A DNA stretch of 64,000 bases from Candidatus Krumholzibacteriota bacterium (GTDB lineage: Bacteria > Krumholzibacteriota > Krumholzibacteriia > JAJRXK01): assembly GCA_024276305.1 (NCBI GenBank), contig JAJRXK010000069.1, positions 62,001 to 126,000 on the forward strand. The letters are read 5' to 3'. Shown piece by piece: positions 16,154 to 24,241 of the stretch (the first letter of the stretch is position 1; every line of letters starts with the position of its first letter). Position numbers and translations under genes: made by a program. The notes under the pieces were generated by a model. The model was not told where the DNA came from. It saw only the letters and a program-made list of their open reading frames with translations, and did no database searches.

Positions 16154-17424
16154 CCCCCATCTCCCTTCTTCTCCGTTCTCTGCCACCGAAGCGGTCGTCG
16201 GGAATCGTGGGAGATGATTTGAGCCAGAGTACCCGTGGCCACCGCGAAGAGAGTCACCAGGAACCCCACCGCGATGAAGGGAATCAGCCGGGCCCGATGA
16301 CGGGTGCCATCGAGGTGGGTCGCCGCCGCCACCTCGTAGAAAGTGGCAAAGTTTCCCAGGGTGGAGTAGATGGCGACCATGAGCACGATGATCAATCCGG
16401 CCTTGTTCACCCCCAGGAACCAGAGGGAGAGAGCGACCGCCCAACCCACGATCATCATCAGGGGCATGGCGTAGATCCCCAACAGGAGTGAGCCATCCAC
16501 TTTCTCCAACCAACTCACTCCGGGACGCATCCAGAGCGGTCGCAGGTAGCGCGCCAGACATTGGTTGTGACCGCGGGCCCAGCGAGTGACCTGGTGCTTG
16601 CGCGCATCCCAATCCTCGGGCACCTCTTCGTAGCACTCCGATCGGTTTTGGTAGACCGTCTTCCAGCCTCCCAGGAGCAAACGGAAGGTCGCGTCGGTAT
16701 CCTCGGCCAGGGAGTCGGACCCCCATCCCCCCACACTCTGCAGCGCCGATCGACGGACCCCTCCCACCGTCCCCCCATACTGAGGCACGAGGCCCAGGTT
16801 CATCCGGGCCTGCTGGTCCACCTGATAGCCCCCCGATCGCTCCAGGTCGATGAGGCGGGTGATCATCCTCCGGTGAACGTTCTGAGGCACCACCCTTCCC
16901 ATCACCGCCCCGACTTCGGGGTCGAAGAAGGGAGCTACGAGTTGCTTGATCAGGCCGATCCCAGGAACGTAGTCCGCGTCGAAGATGAGTACGATGTCGG
17001 TGGCGATGTAGTTCATGGCCCACTCCAGGGCCGCGCCCTTTCCTGCGACTCCCTCCTTGCGATGCAGTCCGAAGATGCGGTGGCGATGACGCGCCGAGTA
17101 GTCGGCGATGATGGCGGCCGTTCGATCTGTGCTGCGATCATCGAGAGGAACCACCCGCAGCCGGTGCTCGGGATAGTCCACATCGAGCAGTGCATCGAGG
17201 ACCCGGCTGATCACCTTCTCCTCGTTGTGGCAGGGAACCACGACCGTTACGAAGGGCCAGTCGGCCTCGTCGATGTCGAGATAGGGGTATCGCTGCCGTC
17301 CGAAGAGACGATTGAGGGTGAAGAGATAGTGCCGCACGAGGTAGACGCAGATGATCGCCACCACGATCACCAATACGATGATCTGGATTTGGATATGCAG
17401 CGGGTACGGCAAAATCTTCCCCAA
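16150..17424 (-). CDS. Processive GT2 polysaccharide synthase (BcsA/PgaC-like)
   Basis: The 424-residue protein has an N-terminal membrane helix (about 10-32), a GT-A catalytic domain with PCHNEE (64-69), DDRSTD (95-100), FDADY (148-152), EDTD (241-244) and QVTRW (278-282), then about four C-terminal helices. The D, DxD, TED-like and QxxRW set defines processive family 2 synthases that polymerise and extrude cellulose, poly-GlcNAc or hyaluronan-type chains. No PilZ domain is present. It is first in an overlapping four-gene set with a bactofilin-like protein, a membrane/beta-barrel fusion and a GT-C enzyme. The polymer made cannot be told from sequence alone. Confidence 0.9.
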   Translation of the reverse strand: MGKILPYPLHIQIQIIVLVIVVAIICVYLVRHYLFTLNRLFGRQRYPYLDIDEADWPFVTVVVPCHNEEKVISRVLDALLDVDYPEHRLRVVPLDDRSTDRTAAIIADYSARHRHRIFGLHRKEGVAGKGAALEWAMNYIATDIVLIFDADYVPGIGLIKQLVAPFFDPEVGAVMGRVVPQNVHRRMITRLIDLERSGGYQVDQQARMNLGLVPQYGGTVGGVRRSALQSVGGWGSDSLAEDTDATFRLLLGGWKTVYQNRSECYEEVPEDWDARKHQVTRWARGHNQCLARYLRPLWMRPGVSWLEKVDGSLLLGIYAMPLMMIVGWAVALSLWFLGVNKAGLIIVLMVAIYSTLGNFATFYEVAAATHLDGTRHRARLIPFIAVGFLVTLFAVATGTLAQIISHDSRRPLRWQRTEKKGDGG

Positions 17425-17585
17425 GGGACGGCACGAGACTCAGCCGCGGCGGCCCTCAGCCACTGCGGCTCGACTCTTCGCATCTCTTCGCCTCGGATTC
17501 GCAGGAACCATGCCCCGAGCAGGCAGAAGAAAGGGGAGCCGGCTCCTGGCCGTCTCCCCCCAATGAGATCCACAAAACGGGAAGC

Positions 17586-18248
17586 TCAGGGACTCTTCTT
17601 CAGAATGGTCATGGCCCCGAGGCGGACGAGACCTCCTGCCGGCACTTCGAGAGGTACGGAGTCGAGCCCTTCGACGAGATGGTCGAAGACCCCGGTCTCG
17701 TAGCCCATTTTCTCGCACAGTACTCGATAGCCTCGAAAGGCGGGGACGCCACCAATCATGAAGGTCCCATCGGCCTTGGTAACTCCCATGAGGCTGGTGT
17801 TCTCGATGCGTACCATGACTCCGCTGTGATCCGAGGACTCTCCATCGAGATAGACTGCACCGAACATCATCCCGGTCTTCTGTACCACTACCGTGCCTAA
17901 CCCATAGGACTGCTGCCCCTTGACCTTGAAGTGCGCCACGAGAAATCCCACCGAATCCATCTCGCGCATCCCAAAGCCTCGCACCGTGTAATAGCGACCC
18001 ATTCCCGTCCGATCCACCGCGAGCAATCCGTTCATCACGAATCGTCCCTGGGCATCGGTGATGGAAGTCATCCCGGTTTCCTCGACCAACACCGTGATCC
18101 CCGATGCCGGATTCCCATCGGGATAGATCATCTTGCCGTAAATCGTTCCCGTCGCCGGACTGGTGGGAGTCTCACCGCAACCGCCGGTCATCAGAAAGAG
18201 ACTGCAAGCCAAGACGGCCAATGCGGACCTGCCGATTCTTCGAATCAT
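17586..18248 (-). CDS. Carboxypeptidase-regulatory-like lipoprotein
   Basis: The 220-residue product has a signal peptide with lipobox (FLMTGGCGETP) and two beta-sandwich repeats of the carboxypeptidase regulatory-like type: GKMIYPDGNPASGITVLVEE followed by TDAQGRFVMNGL, and GAVYLDGESSDHSGVMVRIE followed by KADGTFMIGGV. Such domains are secreted modules for adhesion or protein-protein contact. It starts 4 bp after the stop of the beta-barrel gene and so closes the operon TlpA - beta-barrel - lipoprotein. It has no catalytic domain. The precise role is unknown. Confidence 0.75.
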   Translation of the reverse strand: MIRRIGRSALAVLACSLFLMTGGCGETPTSPATGTIYGKMIYPDGNPASGITVLVEETGMTSITDAQGRFVMNGLLAVDRTGMGRYYTVRGFGMREMDSVGFLVAHFKVKGQQSYGLGTVVVQKTGMMFGAVYLDGESSDHSGVMVRIENTSLMGVTKADGTFMIGGVPAFRGYRVLCEKMGYETGVFDHLVEGLDSVPLEVPAGGLVRLGAMTILKKSP

Positions 18249-18252
18249 GACC

Positions 18253-19077
18253 CTACTCCCCCAGTCCGAGAGGTGAGACCAACGCCCCCAATGCCTCGGT
18301 CAGGTTGGTGGTGACCTCGAAACCGAGCGTGTAGGGTGCGACCATCTGCGCGCCGACCAAATCCATGTACACGGGAATCCGCACGAATCCTCCGAGGCCG
18401 AAATCCTCCCGCACATTCCAGGACAATGTCGGCTCCGCGTAGACGAAGGTCGCGCCCCGCTCCGGAACCACATTCCCGAACCAAGTATCCTTGCCCGCGT
18501 GATAGCCGTTGAAGCGCATCCCCGTCCTCACGGTCTCGGTGAGTGAGTAGCTCCAGTGCATCCGGAAGCTCGTTTGGTCTCCGAACTCGTAGCCCCACTT
18601 GTTCGTGCCCCCACTGAAGCGAAGGCGAAGCCCTCCGTTGAAATCGAGCCCCGTCAATCCGGCGAAGTGCGGAACCCACATGTTGGTGCCCACCAAGAAG
18701 TCCGTGGTGCCGCTTCCCAGCGACAAGATGTCGCAGATCCTCTGCCCGAATTGATCGGTCTCGTCCACGCTCCCGGTGGCGAACTTCACTCCGAGCTCGA
18801 GACTGATCTGAGGCTGAGACCACACCATGGCATCCGCCGTCACCACCAGATCCCCGATTCCGGTGTTTTGTCGAGTGTAGAACTCTCCCTGGACCTTCGA
18901 GCTCACGATCTGATGGTATGGGAGCGCCATCGTCAGATTGAGGCGATCCGAGACCCCGTAGCGCAGTCCCAAGGAAGTCGTCGCAAAATCCACGACCTCC
19001 TCCGCCGGGTTGGGGGCGGTACTTCCGTGGGCTCTCAACGCCCGGTCCGAGTCCTCGGCCTCGTAGGCGAGACTCAC
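18253..19077 (-). CDS. Outer-membrane beta-barrel, open part lacking signal peptide
   Basis: The open frame from GTG 19077 encodes 274 residues of alternating beta-strands (TTSLGLRYGVSDRLNLTMAL, NTGIGDLVVTADAMVW, GGLRLRFSGGTNKWGYEF) like a transporter-type or DUF3187-like outer-membrane barrel. Upstream in the same frame, codons back to ATG 19218 encode a perfect Sec signal peptide and a short linker but are interrupted by TGA at 19137-19135. As read, the barrel would have no signal peptide. Possibilities are a nonsense mutation, a base error in the sequence, or readthrough/recoding. The gene is coupled to the upstream TlpA gene and precedes a lipoprotein. Confidence 0.65.
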   Translation of the reverse strand: MSLAYEAEDSDRALRAHGSTAPNPAEEVVDFATTSLGLRYGVSDRLNLTMALPYHQIVSSKVQGEFYTRQNTGIGDLVVTADAMVWSQPQISLELGVKFATGSVDETDQFGQRICDILSLGSGTTDFLVGTNMWVPHFAGLTGLDFNGGLRLRFSGGTNKWGYEFGDQTSFRMHWSYSLTETVRTGMRFNGYHAGKDTWFGNVVPERGATFVYAEPTLSWNVREDFGLGGFVRIPVYMDLVGAQMVAPYTLGFEVTTNLTEALGALVSPLGLGE

Positions 19078-19218
19078 GTCGAGGCGTCCGACCTCCGCAA
19101 AGTTTTCGCTGCCACCTGGCAGCGTGGGACGCCTTCAGGCCACGGCCGAAGCCGGCGAGTGCCACATCGGCACGAGCACGATGGCCAAGACGAAAGCGAT
19201 GGCGAGATGGTGCTTCAT
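19078..19218 (-). pseudogene. Detached signal peptide of beta-barrel gene, in-frame TGA
   Basis: ATG 19218 overlaps the TlpA stop (ATGA) and starts 27 codons: MKHHLAIAFVLAIVLV, then a region ending SPASAVA, a textbook cleavable signal peptide. The next codon is TGA (19137-19135). The frame then continues without interruption (RRPTLPGGSENFAEVGRLDV) into the barrel. The in-frame continuity and sensible protein on both sides show that these are parts of one ancestral gene. Confidence 0.7.
19107..19124 (-). other. Hairpin 10 nt downstream of the in-frame TGA
   Basis: The minus strand reads CGCTGCCAGGTGGCAGCG, an 18-nt palindrome giving a 7-bp GC-rich stem with an AGGT loop. It starts 10 nt after the TGA at 19135. 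Position and loop fit the loose bacterial SECIS description, but a chance hairpin or attenuator is at least as likely. Confidence 0.4.
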
Positions 19219-19772
19219 CGTCCTTCCTCCGCAGAGATGTTGGATTCGAGGAGCCCACTGAGGACCTTGCGTAGCTTCTTCACTTTCGGTCGGCCGGAAT
19301 AGGCAACCGTCCCCTCTGCATCGAGGACGAAGACATGAGGGATGTACTTCAAGCCCAGAGCCTCGAAGTTCTTCTCCAGGGGATCCAGAAGTTGAATCCC
19401 GACCAGACCACGAACTGCGACCTGCCGCGACACCACCGCCGCATCTTCGCCCACGCTCACCGCAGCCCAGACCGGAGCAACGGCCGAATCCTCGAACTCG
19501 TCATAGAGGGCGACGAGCTTCGGCCATTCCTTCTTGCACACGGAGCACCACGTGGCCCAGAAGACCACGATCAGAGGGCGGCCCGGATGGAGATCCGTCC
19601 ACTGGACCTTGGCTCCATCGAGGCGTTGCCATTCGAGCCCCGCAGGAATGTCTCGGGACGATCCGGCAAGGGCGTCGGGAGCATGCGCCACCAACCCCAT
19701 CGCAGAGAGCGCCAAGGAGAGAAGGAGGAGAAGGGAGCGCCGAAAGCTCGGCGTCTGACGGCGAGAGATCAT
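19215..19772 (-). CDS. TlpA/ResA-like thioredoxin, exported
   Basis: The 185-residue protein has a twin-Arg-rich N-region and hydrophobic signal segment (about 11-37), then a thioredoxin fold: WTDLHPGRPLIVVFWATWCS with active-site CSVC (Cys76, Cys79), a central alpha/beta insertion, cis-Pro region KYIPHVFVLDAEG, and a terminal helix. TlpA-type proteins reduce disulfides or apo-cytochromes in the periplasm. It is first of an operon with a beta-barrel and a lipoprotein. It is divergent across 520 bp from a c-type heme outer-membrane protein, which suits a role in heme attachment or periplasmic redox, though that link is inference. Confidence 0.85.
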   Translation of the reverse strand: MISRRQTPSFRRSLLLLLSLALSAMGLVAHAPDALAGSSRDIPAGLEWQRLDGAKVQWTDLHPGRPLIVVFWATWCSVCKKEWPKLVALYDEFEDSAVAPVWAAVSVGEDAAVVSRQVAVRGLVGIQLLDPLEKNFEALGLKYIPHVFVLDAEGTVAYSGRPKVKKLRKVLSGLLESNISAEEGR

Positions 19773-20292
19773 AAGTTCCCATCGGTCCGGAATCGCATCC
19801 GGCCGACAGATTGGGCATGGTTTCTCCGGGCTTGCGGCAACATGGCGAGAGCGCAGTCCCGGCTCCGTCTGGCGATCGATCGGAGTCGAAAGTCAAGACT
19901 AGCACAATCCTTGGAGCCCCTTGTGTTGCGATTCTGAGACCTCCGGGGAATTCCTTCCCTCAGAGGGACCGTATCGGTGCATCTCGGCCGGGATCTTCTG
20001 CGTCGAGGTTCCAGTCGCCTGGAAAGATCCCCGTGCTCCCCCTGCAATCCTGTGATCCACAACCCACCCGAGTTCCGGGGGATCAGCTCCCAACTGCATG
20101 CCATGGTGGGACTTACAAGAGCCTCCGCGAAATCTCGGGCCCCGATGCCCGCCATTTCGGCACGATTCTGGGTTGACGACCCTCTCAAAGGTGGCACGTT
20201 GGCCACGATTCTGCGCCGCGGGGTTCCCCGGCTTCGCGACACATCCATCATCGCATGACCGCAATCATCGTGAACACGGAGGTGTCACTCTC
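19773..20292. other. 520-bp divergent intergenic region
   Basis: This stretch separates the minus-strand TlpA gene from the plus-strand heme protein gene and must hold both promoters. TTGACG at 20173-20178 has no acceptable -10 hexamer at the right distance. Only GGAGGT at 20278-20283, before the heme gene ATG, is clear. No small gene or structured RNA was recognised on either strand. Confidence 0.5.
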
Positions 20293-21492
20293 ATGATGCG
20301 CAATCATCTGTTCCAGGGCCTGGCCATCACCGCCGTCGCCCTCTTCGTCTTGGTAGCACTGCCCCAAAGCGCTCAGTGTGTGCCATCCTTCGCGCGGGCG
20401 GAGAACATGGACTGTTCTGCCTGCCACACCATTTTCCCCCAACTGAACGACACCGGTCGTCAGTACAAGGAAGATGGCTTCTCCTTTGCCGACAAAGCGG
20501 CGATCAGCGACTTGCTCAATATCGATACGACGTTGCCGGTGAGCATGCGCCTGAACTTCCGTCCGATCGACAAACGCACCTCGAAGACCCTCACCACCGA
20601 CTCGACGGACAAGGACAAGCAACTCAAGCTTCGGTCCATGCACGAAATCGAGGTCTACTTCGCAGGCAAGGCCGGTGAGCGCGTGAACTACTTCGTGGAA
20701 TTCGAGAGCGAAGACGAACTCCCCGATCCCGGCGACGAAAGTGCCGGATTCGGGGTCATGATGGCGATGGCCGCGGCGGAGTTCAGCCCGAACGAGCAGC
20801 TGAAGCTCACCGCTGGTTTTGGCAATCCCTTCTACGCGGACAACTACAACACTCTTCGCTACCACAAGAGCGTGCGGCATGCGTGGAAAGTCGCGAGCTT
20901 CCTGCCTGACGCATCCCAGTTCCTGAGTGTGCGGGTGAAGCCCAATGACCGAGTGAGCGTCCTCGGCGCGTGGCACGGCAACGGCGGCGATCTCGAGGGG
21001 CACTCTCCTCGGGACTTTTCCGGACGCGTCTCCGTCGAAGTGGCCAACAACTTCATGATCGGTGGTTTCGCCACGAGCACGAATAGTCGGTCCTTCGATG
21101 CCAATGGCAACAACGCTACCGATGAGCGCACGAATGTTTTCGGGGCGGATACGCAGATCGAATTGGACGCCTTGAATTTCATGGCCGTCTTCGGCGTACA
21201 GAACACCCCCGCCGCTCTCACGGGTGGATCGGACGAGACCGAGAACTTCTTCGGAGCAGAATGCAACGGCTTCTTCGAGGCGGCCGGAGTCACGATGGGT
21301 CCGGTGGTCAACCTGAGCTACTGGACCGAGTCCGATGGCAACGACACCTATGTCGACGCCGGTGCGTTCTGGAACATCAACTTCCGTGAGAATTTGCGAG
21401 CCCAAGTCGGGTGGGAAGGTGTCCTCGACGCTCCCGATGCCTACACCGACAAGGAGAGCCGATTCACCGTTGCCGGTGATATCGCCTTCTAG
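20293..21492 (+). CDS. Mono-heme CxxCH outer-membrane beta-barrel protein
   Basis: From ATG 20293 (GGAGGT nine bases upstream) the protein has 399 residues: a signal peptide, then SFARAENMDCSACHTIFPQL with one c-type heme site (Cys41, Cys44, His45), then about 330 residues of beta-strand-rich sequence (VNYFVEFESEDE, NNFMIGGFATSTNSRSF, NLRAQVGWEGV) like a porin. Cytochrome-porin proteins with this start (FAR...CSACHTxFPxL..GR) occur in many environmental bacteria and are thought to work in electron transfer at the outer membrane. Their exact role is not established. The gene is monocistronic with a strong terminator. Confidence 0.8.
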   Translation: MMRNHLFQGLAITAVALFVLVALPQSAQCVPSFARAENMDCSACHTIFPQLNDTGRQYKEDGFSFADKAAISDLLNIDTTLPVSMRLNFRPIDKRTSKTLTTDSTDKDKQLKLRSMHEIEVYFAGKAGERVNYFVEFESEDELPDPGDESAGFGVMMAMAAAEFSPNEQLKLTAGFGNPFYADNYNTLRYHKSVRHAWKVASFLPDASQFLSVRVKPNDRVSVLGAWHGNGGDLEGHSPRDFSGRVSVEVANNFMIGGFATSTNSRSFDANGNNATDERTNVFGADTQIELDALNFMAVFGVQNTPAALTGGSDETENFFGAECNGFFEAAGVTMGPVVNLSYWTESDGNDTYVDAGAFWNINFRENLRAQVGWEGVLDAPDAYTDKESRFTVAGDIAF

Positions 21493-21532
21493 GGTATCTG
21501 CATTCCCTCCGGAGCATCGTCGCTCCGTGAAC

Positions 21533-21566
21533 GAAGGGCGAGACCGCGGTCTCGCCCTTCTTTATT
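21533..21566 (+). terminator. Strong intrinsic terminator, probably bidirectional
   Basis: GAAGGGCGAGAC (21533-21544), loop CGCG and GTCTCGCCCTTC (21549-21560) form a perfect 12-bp stem followed by TTTATT. It ends the heme protein transcript and also lies just past the converging ClC gene, whose minus strand has an A-rich counterpart. Confidence 0.85.
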
Positions 21567-21605
21567 CGACCGGGAAAATCCCCCCGGCCTCGCTGCACAA
21601 GAGCA

Positions 21606-23687
21606 TCACCCTCCCGTCTCCTCACGAAGACGGTCCACCGATTCGCGCTGGCCCACCACCACCAATCGGTCTCTCGCCCTCAAGGGCTCTCGGGGCGCGG
21701 GAAGTTCGTTGCGCCCGCTGACCTTGCGCCCTGGCCTCTTCACCGCCAGGACATTCACTCCGTATCTGCCGCGCAGGTCCAATTCGGCCAGACTCTGTCC
21801 GGCCAGCTTCGGACCGATGGGCAGGACGGTGACCGTGTATTCGGCAGGAAGATCCACGAAGTCCGTAGCCCGGGTGTCCTCGTGGACCAGCTTGATGCCC
21901 AACACTTCGCGGTGGAGAATCTCACGGTTGTAGAGCTCGAGGATATCCCCGCGCGAAATCGTCCCCACCAATTTCTTCTCTTGGTGGGAATCCACGACCG
22001 GCAGGGATTCCTCTTCGGAAGAGGTCAGCAGAGCGATAGCTTCTTCCAAGTTCTCGCGACGAGCCAGAACATATCGAACCGGCTGCATCAGGTCCGCAGC
22101 CATCACCACCCACCGCAACCCTTGCTCGGCCAGCACCCCCTTCATACTGTGGATGTCGATGACCCCGACCAGGCGATCCTCAGAATCGAGGACGTAGTAC
22201 TGATTCTCGTGCTGGTCGAGAAAGGAATCGAGAATCTCTCCGAATCGGGTGTCGACGCGCACCGAGGCCACCTCGGGATGCATCAGATCCTCCACGAAGT
22301 AGTTTCGCAGAATCGCACTTTCCCGGCCGTAGTTGACTTCGAGACCTCTGGCGCGGAATCCCAGGGTGAAGGTCGAGTCCTCCGAAAGAGATTGAGCCAC
22401 TGCGACCGCGCTGATGCAGGCGATCATCAGCGGCAGAATCACCGCATACCCTCCCGTCATTTCGAAGAGGATGAGGATCGAAGTAATGGGGGCGTGGGTC
22501 ACCGCCGCCATCAGTGCCGCCATGCCCACCAACGAGTACGAGGCCGGAGAGGAAGTGGCCTGGGGAAAGAGGTGGCTGGCCAAACTGCCGAATGCCCCAC
22601 CCATGGCTCCCCCCGTGACCAGGAGAGGAGCGAAGATCCCCCCCGCGAATCCCCCCGAAAGAGACAGATTCGTGGCCACGAATTTGGCCACCATGAGCAC
22701 GAGCATCGCCTTCCACGCCAACTCTCCCTGCAGCAATTCGGTGACCGGCTCGTACCCCACCCCGTAGAGCTCCGGAAGGCCCAGGATCGCGACGCCGAGC
22801 AACGCCCCCACCATCGCGGTATGGAACACCCTCGGCCCCGGAATACGCGCGACCCTCTGCTCACTCCAGTGGAGGCTGCGCGTGAAGGCCCAACCCAGCC
22901 CACCCGCGACCAATCCCCGAACGAGGTAGAGCCCGAGTTCCAGAGGCGATCCCAGGGGGTAGGTGGGGACCTCGAAGGCCGGGGAGGTGCCCAAGAAACT
23001 GCGGCTGATCGCGGTCGCGAGCACCGCGCTCACGATGATCGGACTGAAGGTGACTACCGCGAAGTCCTTGAGGACGACCTCGAGCGCGAAGATCGCCCCC
23101 GCGATCGGAGCGTTGAATGCGGCCGCAAGCCCGGCCGCCGCCCCACAACCCACCAAGGTCCGAATTCGCTCGGGAGAGAGGTGCAACCACTGGCCGATCG
23201 CAGAGCCCAATCCCGAACCCAGCTCGATCACCGGACCCTCGGGCCCCACCGAAGCCCCGAAGGCGATCGAGATCGAATTGGTCACGAATCGGATGGCGGT
23301 GAAGAGTACCGGGATCCGCCCCTCCACGAAGGCCACCGCGTTGATCACCGCCGCGACTCCGTGGAAGTCCGATCCTCGCAAGCCCATCCGGTGAACGAGC
23401 CCCACCAAGAGCCCTCCCGCCGCGGGAATGACCACCACTTTCCAGACCGGAGCATCGCGGAGGGCGTCCATCACGTGGTGTCCGTCCGCCCCGGAGAGCA
23501 ACTGGGCCGTGATCCAGGAAAACACCTCCCGAAAGGCGATCACTCCCAAGCCCGTCAATCCACCGACCACGGCTGCGAGCAGAAGCAAACGCGTGTAGTC
23601 GTTGAGCCCCAATCGCCCGAGAAATTCCTCGAGGAGGTCGAAGGCGCGGGGCCGCATGAGTGTGGATGGGCGGGGTGGGTTGGCCAT
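21606..23687 (-). CDS. ClC chloride channel/antiporter with CBS and TrkA-C domains
   Basis: The protein is about 693 residues from ATG 23687 (other ATGs at 23702 and 23732 are possible). The membrane core has the ClC signatures: ASVGPEGPVIELGSGLGSAI with the gating Glu, and GGFAGGIFAPLLVTGGAMGG. After about residue 440 come a CBS pair (DLMHPEVASVRVDT; VGVIDIHSMKGV; DLMQPVRYVLAR; LVGTISRGDILELYNR) and a TrkA-C/RCK-type domain (YTVTVLPIGPKLAGQSLAEL to DRLVVVGQRES). It moves chloride, probably in exchange for protons, and the cytoplasmic domains suggest ligand control. It converges on the heme protein gene. Confidence 0.92.
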   Translation of the reverse strand: MANPPRPSTLMRPRAFDLLEEFLGRLGLNDYTRLLLLAAVVGGLTGLGVIAFREVFSWITAQLLSGADGHHVMDALRDAPVWKVVVIPAAGGLLVGLVHRMGLRGSDFHGVAAVINAVAFVEGRIPVLFTAIRFVTNSISIAFGASVGPEGPVIELGSGLGSAIGQWLHLSPERIRTLVGCGAAAGLAAAFNAPIAGAIFALEVVLKDFAVVTFSPIIVSAVLATAISRSFLGTSPAFEVPTYPLGSPLELGLYLVRGLVAGGLGWAFTRSLHWSEQRVARIPGPRVFHTAMVGALLGVAILGLPELYGVGYEPVTELLQGELAWKAMLVLMVAKFVATNLSLSGGFAGGIFAPLLVTGGAMGGAFGSLASHLFPQATSSPASYSLVGMAALMAAVTHAPITSILILFEMTGGYAVILPLMIACISAVAVAQSLSEDSTFTLGFRARGLEVNYGRESAILRNYFVEDLMHPEVASVRVDTRFGEILDSFLDQHENQYYVLDSEDRLVGVIDIHSMKGVLAEQGLRWVVMAADLMQPVRYVLARRENLEEAIALLTSSEEESLPVVDSHQEKKLVGTISRGDILELYNREILHREVLGIKLVHEDTRATDFVDLPAEYTVTVLPIGPKLAGQSLAELDLRGRYGVNVLAVKRPGRKVSGRNELPAPREPLRARDRLVVVGQRESVDRLREETGG

Positions 23688-23769
23688 GGCGCCCCAGACC
23701 ATAGCTGCGGACTCCCTCGACGGCCACCCCATGGCTCGCGCCTAGGCACTCCGCGGCCCGAGGAGTATC

Positions 23770-24201
23770 ATGACCACTTCGAGCCTGCGAAGGAACAAGC
23801 GCAGGCGCTCCTCTTCCCGCGGCCCGAGATCCTGCGTGTCCACTCTCTTTCGAAGATCGATCCCCGGGGGCCTCGGCTTGGTCCTCCTGATGGTGGGCCC
23901 AGTTGCGGCCCAGTCCTCGGACCCTCGCGAAGTCGGCCTCTCCCTGCCCTGGCTAATCTTCGGATTCGCGGCCCAGGGGATCTTCGCTGCCCGCTTCCTG
24001 GTCCAGTGGATCACCTCGGAAAAGCGGGGCGAAAGCGTGATCCCGACCAGCTTCTGGGTACTGAGCCTCTTCGGTGGACTTGCCCTCTTCACCTACTTCG
24101 CCCGAAGAGGCGACCCCGTGGGGATGGCCGGTCAAGCCTTCGGCACCCTCGTCTACGCCCGCAACCTCTACTTCATTCGCAAGAAAAAGCGGACGGCCTG
24201 A
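23770..24201 (+). CDS. LAB_N domain small membrane protein
   Basis: The 143-residue protein has a basic N-terminus, a hydrophobic segment and two or three more helices with the LAB_N pattern (SLPWLIFGFAAQGIFAARFL, QWITSEKRGESVIP, FWVLSLFGGLALFTYFARRG). This is the small membrane domain sometimes fused to or near lipid-A-disaccharide synthase and glycosyltransferases. Alone its function is unknown. GAGGAG sits just before ATG 23770. It is divergent from the ClC gene, which lies directly upstream. Confidence 0.8.
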   Translation: MTTSSLRRNKRRRSSSRGPRSCVSTLFRRSIPGGLGLVLLMVGPVAAQSSDPREVGLSLPWLIFGFAAQGIFAARFLVQWITSEKRGESVIPTSFWVLSLFGGLALFTYFARRGDPVGMAGQAFGTLVYARNLYFIRKKKRTA

Positions 24202-24216
24202 GAGTAGGCCGTCCGC
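24189..24216. terminator. GC-rich hairpin between converging genes
   Basis: GCGGACGGCCT (24189-24199), six-base loop, AGGCCGTCCGC (24206-24216): a perfect 11-bp stem that overlaps the LAB_N stop codon. An A-tract precedes it, so as a terminator it best serves the converging pckG transcript on the minus strand, where it is followed by TTTTTC. Confidence 0.7.
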
Positions 24217-24241
24217 ACGAGAGACGAGAGCTCGGAACTTC

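Noticed and set aside
20173-20215. TTGACG and TGGCACG as sigma-70 or sigma-54 promoter elements before the heme protein
   Set aside because: No -10 hexamer lies 16-18 nt after TTGACG, and TGGCACG lacks the TTGC element at the required spacing.
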